Shown: positions 59,803 to 64,000 of the stretch, in pieces
Numbering within the stretch: the first letter of the stretch is position 1
Layout: every line of letters begins with the position of its first letter
Position numbers and translations under genes: made by a program
Notes under the pieces: model-generated
The model's database searches: none
What the model saw: the letters and a program-made list of their open reading frames with translations, nothing else
Told to the model about the DNA's origin: nothing
Source: Siphonodentalium dalli
Taxonomy: Eukaryota; Mollusca; Scaphopoda; Gadilida; Siphonodentaliidae
Assembly: GCA_032622095.1 (NCBI GenBank)
Contig: CP136064.1
Coordinates: 50,844,073-50,908,072 of the forward strand
DNA: 64,000 nucleotides
Reading direction: 5' to 3'

Positions 59803-60297
59803 TACCAGATCAACACGGAAACTTCGATAAAAGATAAAGAAGAAGAAGAAGAAATCACCATCAAGAAAAAAAAGAGATGCCGAGAGACTATAGCCGCATG
59901 GAAAGAGAAGAAGGCGACGGACATTACACCAGCCAGCTCCTCCCATGCTGTCGAAATCCCGGCCCAGTCTGTCCAGGAGATGGAATCACCACCACCATCG
60001 CCTCCACGGCCAGACGCGGACACCTCCGACTTCATCCCGAAGACTCCGGAATACATCGAGCCGGAGCCTGCCAATCCTATATCACCGGTAACCGAACAAG
60101 AAACAGATGCCACCCGCCTATGGAGAGAAAACTACATAAAAGAATCATCTAAATATCTCGCCAGAGTAGACGAATCAATTAAGAAAGCAGAAGAGACTAT
60201 ATATATATAATGAAAGCAATGGCAGTCTTAGACGAATTAGATCCACCGAAAAGTAAAAACAAAAAAACAAAAAAGCTAAAAGCAACCAGCAAAAGCT
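59803..60297 (+). pseudogene. Unknown coding remnant, frameshifted at a TA repeat
   Basis: A frame open from 59803 to TAA 60208-60210 encodes a basic, Lys/Glu-rich start, then a Ser/Pro-rich part (MESPPPSPPRPDAD from 59980), an acidic-proline segment (PKTPEYIEPEPANP) and a helix-like charged end (WRENYIKESSKYLARVDESI). A second frame starting at ATG 60210 reads MKAMAVLDELDPP and a Lys-rich tail to TAA 60297. The switch falls on a (TA)n run, so slippage probably split one frame. Base composition is GC-richer than its surroundings. No start codon precedes 59980. The family is unknown; a gag/ORF1-like retroelement protein is a guess. Confidence 0.45.
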
Positions 60298-60410
60298 AAA
60301 CATCTCAACCTCACTTTGCCTCCGGTCAGCCTCCGCATCTGAACAGCACCAACAGCCTCAAAAATCGATCTTCATCGAATATATCAAGAAAGGGTGAAGG
60401 GAATTGCACA

Positions 60411-60632
60411 ATGCGTTCCGACGATCCTACCCGGCCTGCGGCCGGAAACTACACAACAACTACACAACAACAACCAGCGCACGGCACATTTCCAGTTTAT
60501 TGCATTATGTGTGATCAATTGTGCTCCAAGTCGGTCAGAGCACGCGAATTGTTCGTTAGCAGAATAAATCTCGTCTCCGACTCCATTGATTCTGGTAAAG
60601 AACAATTCTCGTGCTCTAACCTTTACTTATAA
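60411..60632 (+). CDS. Hypothetical 73-codon ORF with Cys motif
   Basis: MRSDDPTRPAAGNY, a TTTTQQQ stretch, then YCIMCDQLC (CX2CX3C) and a Ser-rich end. It lies 114 bp after the remnant at 59803-60297, on the same strand and with similar GC-rich composition, so both may come from one decayed element. The last 96 bases contain an inverted repeat (AGAGCACGCGAATTGTTC / GAACAATTCTCGTGCTCT), which argues against ordinary coding sequence. No family recognised. Confidence 0.25.
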   Translation: MRSDDPTRPAAGNYTTTTQQQPAHGTFPVYCIMCDQLCSKSVRARELFVSRINLVSDSIDSGKEQFSCSNLYL

Positions 60633-60948
60633 TATTCAAATTATGGACATCAATGAAATTATCTCGAAAAAAGTAAAACCACAATCGCGAAGGTGGTTGA
60701 CTTGGAGAAAATCATTATTTAGCTGCCGTGTATTTCAAATAGTTGGGTTGACATACATGTATTTAACAATGGTGTCACTCCAGTGTTGTGGATATGGAGA
60801 CGTTGTTTCGATTCCCTTCGTCGTGGAATATATATATATAGATGTATATTTCTTACAAGCATTAATTGAAATATCGAAGATGTTACCATGCATGATTTAC
60901 ATAAGAATAATGTTGTTGAGATTTATGTAAACATGTTGTATTCATATC

Positions 60949-62177
60949 TTAAAGGCACGTGAGGCCTTAGTTGTCGAAAATATTCATATTTGTTCTAATC
61001 ACCGTAAACAGAAAAACATTAAAACGCATACAGTTTCGTTCATATACCATGGCCATCAGTTAAACAGCATGTTATCATAAAGACCTACTATATTTTAAGC
61101 CCCGGTTCCATATCCCCGATTTCCCACCCCGAATGTTCCCGAATGACTCCCGAATCATAATTTTGCAAACATCGTGGAGTAAGTTCGGGACGAGTCGGGA
61201 CAGTGAATTTTTACCCCCGAACATGATCGGGGATATCGGTGCTATCGGGGTCGATTCGGGACAATTCTGTACTCGCTCCCGACAGTTTTGAAATGTTCAA
61301 AACTATCGGGAACCAAGCCGAATCGCTCCCGATTTGTAAATCATCTGGAGAAATTCGGGAGCAATTCGGCACCTATTCGGGAGTAGTCGGCAGTATTCGG
61401 CAATATTCGGGTGGATATTCTGGAGTAGTCGGCAGTAATCGGTAGGTTATTCCCGAATTCGCCATGTGTGGCTGCTTTTATACTGAGATCCGGTGTATAT
61501 GCAAAATTCGGCATCGATTCAGGACGCTCGGCAGCAATTGAATGAATACCAATTCGGTATCTATTCGGCATCAATTCGGTACAAGTTCGGCATTGATTCG
61601 GGGAATTCGGCAACAATTCGGTGTAAGTCGGTAGTAATCTGGGCAATTTGGCAGCCACTCGCACATAATTTCGGTATCAGTTCGGGATAATTCTTGATCA
61701 TTCGGGAAGATATTCGGAAGCATTCTGGAATACTCGGCAATGTTCGGGACGATTAAATTTTGTCATAATTCGGCATCAGTTCGGCGGCTTTTAGGAATAA
61801 AACTCGTCCAGAATTCTCTCGAATGCTGCCGATTTGGTCTGGTCCCGAATTTGTGCCGACTATACTAATTCGGAACAGAAAATCGGGAATATGGAACCGG
61901 GGCTTTACCTAAGCAAGAGCCTGATTGTGTTACAGAAGACAGCACAATGCTACTGGCTAATCACACACAAATGGCATAAACGCTCTTTATTAGTCCCATA
62001 TCAGGAATTCACCAACAAAGAACGCTCTTTATGTTTACTATCATAATATAAACAAACACCAGAAAAGTAACTTTGTATGCTTTTGTTTACATAACAATGG
62101 TCAAACATTTGACAATAACTGTTTATGCGATATTTCTTATTTGTATACGGACAAAGTCTGTCTACATCTTGATGTTC
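60949..62177 (-). mobile_element. Family A element copy 4, truncated and interrupted
   Basis: Starts TTAAAGGCACGTGAGGCC and follows the 10580-11045 copy in the same reversed orientation. It is broken at 61098-61904 by another element and loses homology after GATGTTC at 62171-62177, so the GTACCTTTAA end is missing. AACGCTCTTTAT motifs are present after the insertion. Confidence 0.75.
61098..61904. mobile_element. 807 bp nested element, PIF/Harbinger-like by target size
   Basis: Inverted ends AGCCCCGGTTCCATATCCCC and complement. Direct TTA on both sides (61095-61097, 61905-61907), and uninterrupted family A copies read straight through at this point. A 3 bp TTA/TWA duplication is characteristic of PIF/Harbinger. 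The interior is a dense array of diverged (G/A)ATTCGG(C/G)A motifs on both strands rather than coding sequence. ORFs of 65-107 codons there are repeat artefacts. Confidence 0.8.
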
Positions 62178-62975
62178 ATTTAACAAAAGTTTGGACAATA
62201 TATATATATATGGGGATTAACCAATAAGCCCATGGGCTTTTATTGAGTTTGCTCCTCAATGGTCTTGAGATTTGGATATGCCCGCATGTAAATATATAGA
62301 GAATTCCTACAGTGTTTTGTTTGAATACCGAAATATCTCATGAGTGTTTGAAAAAAATATCGAACTTTCACGAGCGGCTGTTTCCAGACACGAATGAGAT
62401 GTTTCGGGTATCCAAACAAAACGCTGTAGTGTAGGTATTCTTTTTATTACACGCACCTTATTAAAACTCAAAGTTGCTAAGCTATGCAGCATTTTTACTT
62501 TTAATGGTACAGCAATTTGAACAATAGTCGAGAAGAATACTTCCTACTAATCATAAAAGCACAATTACCTAACAGCAAATTAAGCAACAAGATTGGTGCA
62601 AAGAACTGAAACACGGAATCGAAAATAACAAGTCTCCGAGTCAACACAAGCATATAATAAAATTGTCTATTTAGTCCAACTGTCCATAGTGTATGTAACT
62701 CATATATACATGTACAGCCTCTGAGTTTCTCTGTTATTTGGTATGAATTCTGAAGTACGTCGTACTATATTTTCGCTCAGTTTTCAATCCGCGCACCCAT
62801 AGGTGCGCGAAAAACAGTACTGCGCGAATTTAAATACAAGTAAGGTACCAAGGATTCACAAGGCCACAAGTTAATTTGCATCACCAATGTTTTGGAAAAC
62901 CCTCCACTATTTGTTCAATCTAGTACTCTAAAACGGTTATGAGAACAGCAGGGCATTTAAGTGTATACAGTTATT
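62178..62975. other. No gene; degraded hairpin repeat at 62762-62850
   Basis: Contains CGCGCACC-CATA-GGTGCGCG (62787-62811 region) within the repeat shared with 58569-58687. No ORF or RNA gene recognised. Confidence 0.4.
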
Positions 62976-64000
62976 TTACAATGTTGTGCTTTTCTTGTAC
63001 GAGTCCAGGTTGTTGTGAAAAGTCATATTGGACGAGACACACAGTGTCGAGTCCAATATGACTTTTCACCACAACCTGGACGAGTACAAGAAAAACACAT
63101 ACTGTATACAACATTGTATAATGACATTTTTATTATCCATCTGCATGTTTATCCAAATTTTGAAAATATAACTTTTCTGGTTATTTTGGTATTTGTCGGC
63201 ACTTAATTCTCTATAAAAGCCTGTATTTGATCATCAGAAAGTATGATTTGGAACAGTAAACACGGAAGTGAATAAAAAACTCTATGCGGAAGTGAAACGT
63301 CTGCTAAATCCATCAGTGTTGCGCGCGCATCACAATTTCACCGATTCATTTCGCAATAGAGTTAATGCGTGACGTCACGGAGTCCCGATAAAAAAAACTC
63401 GGGAGTCCAATATTATAAAGTTATTATACAATGTTGTGTACAGTATGTGTTTTTCTTGTACGAGTCCAGGTTGTGGTGAAAAGTCATATTGGACGGAGTG
63501 TTTCGTCCAATATGACTTTTCACCACAACCTGGACGAGTACAAGAAAAACACATACTGTATACAACATTGTATAATGACATTTTTATTATCCATCTGCAT
63601 GTTTATCCAAATTTTGAAAATATAACTTTTCTGGTTATTTTGGTATTTGTCGGCACTTAATTCTCTATAAAAGCCTGTTTTGATCATCAGAAAGTATGAT
63701 TTGGAACAGTAAACACGGAAGTGAATAAAAAACTCTATGCGGAAGTGAAACGTCTGCTAAATCCAACAGTGTTGCGCGCGCATCACAATTTCACCGATTC
63801 ATTTCGCAATAGAGTTAATGCGTGACGTCACGGAGTCCCGATAAAAAAAACTCGGGAGTCCAATATTATAAAGTTATTATACAATGTTGTGTACAGTATG
63901 TGTTTTTCTTGTACGAGTCCAGGTTGTGGTGAAAAGTCATATTGGACGGAGTGTTGCGTCCAATATGACTTTTCACCACAACCTGGACGAGTACAAGAAA
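62976..64000. repeat. Tandem 453 bp unit, each with a roughly 150 bp hairpin
   Basis: Units start at 62976, 63425 and 63878 (cut by the window end). Each opens with a hairpin of ATACAATGTTGT...CGAGTCCAGGTTGT...GTCATATTGGAC arms and a variable loop, followed by about 303 bp of nearly identical spacer. The spacer contains TATAAAAG (63212, 63666) and TGACGTCA (63370, 63823). ORFs on both strands are palindromic artefacts. Confidence 0.85.

Noticed and set aside
59253-59837. 194-codon plus ORF
   Set aside because: The first two thirds is AT-rich without motifs. The end overlaps the stem-loop and the start of another frame that has better coding character.
62961-63660. Four similar 64-81 codon ORFs on both strands
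   Set aside because: Palindromic hairpin arms of the 453 bp tandem unit.

Overview
This is AT-rich animal nuclear DNA with almost no recognisable protein-coding sequence. Eukaryotic origin is shown by non-LTR retrotransposon fragments, many short transposons with target-site duplications, a tRNA-derived sequence, Helitron-like elements and satellites. No operons, bacterial ribosome sites or long host ORFs are present. The mix of repeat-cored Helentron-like elements, TTAA-ended miniature elements and many foldbacks would fit a marine invertebrate, perhaps a mollusc. That assignment is an inference with low confidence.

Layout. 1-5 kb: old diverged repeats, a foldback with poly-G ends, and two nearly identical 0.5 kb TTAA-ended elements (family A). 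5-13 kb: paired-hairpin modules (family C), a Helentron-like element, another family A copy, and a diverged segmental repeat. 14.9-19.1 kb: a family B element, then a 3.14 kb element with 306 bp terminal inverted repeats that carries a younger nested 467 bp element. 19.1-20.9 kb: a TTAA-type element (family G) broken by a 5'-truncated LINE, the best protein evidence in the window. 22.4-23.4 kb: a 19/21 bp minisatellite. 23.8-30.6 kb: family B copy, a paired-hairpin module in a different carrier, a Tc1/mariner-type MITE, and a second decayed LINE tail. 31.3-33.5 kb: a 2.2 kb terminal-inverted-repeat element. 34.9-35.7 kb: Helentron-like copies. 36-38.9 kb: MITE and foldbacks. 38.9-41.2 kb: a 27 bp tandem array split by a family B element, itself split by a 1.33 kb insertion. 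42-49 kb: more foldbacks, a paired-hairpin element unrelated in sequence to family C, a hAT-like element, an unbroken family G copy and family E copies. 51.8-53.9 kb: three Helentron-like elements joined head to tail. 54.4 kb: a tRNA-like remnant. 58.7-62.2 kb: family B and A copies, a GC-richer coding remnant, and an 807 bp element nested in family A. 62.9-64 kb: a 453 bp tandem unit with a long hairpin, running off the window end.

How it works together. No element here encodes an intact transposase, Rep/helicase or reverse transcriptase, so all look non-autonomous and dependent on enzymes encoded elsewhere. At least five families end in TTAA, so piggyBac-like activity has probably been important. 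Two themes deserve attention. Hairpin cassettes recur in unrelated carriers, and the Helentron-like core repeats spread dense arrays of sequences matching NRF1 and ERR/SF-1 type binding sites.
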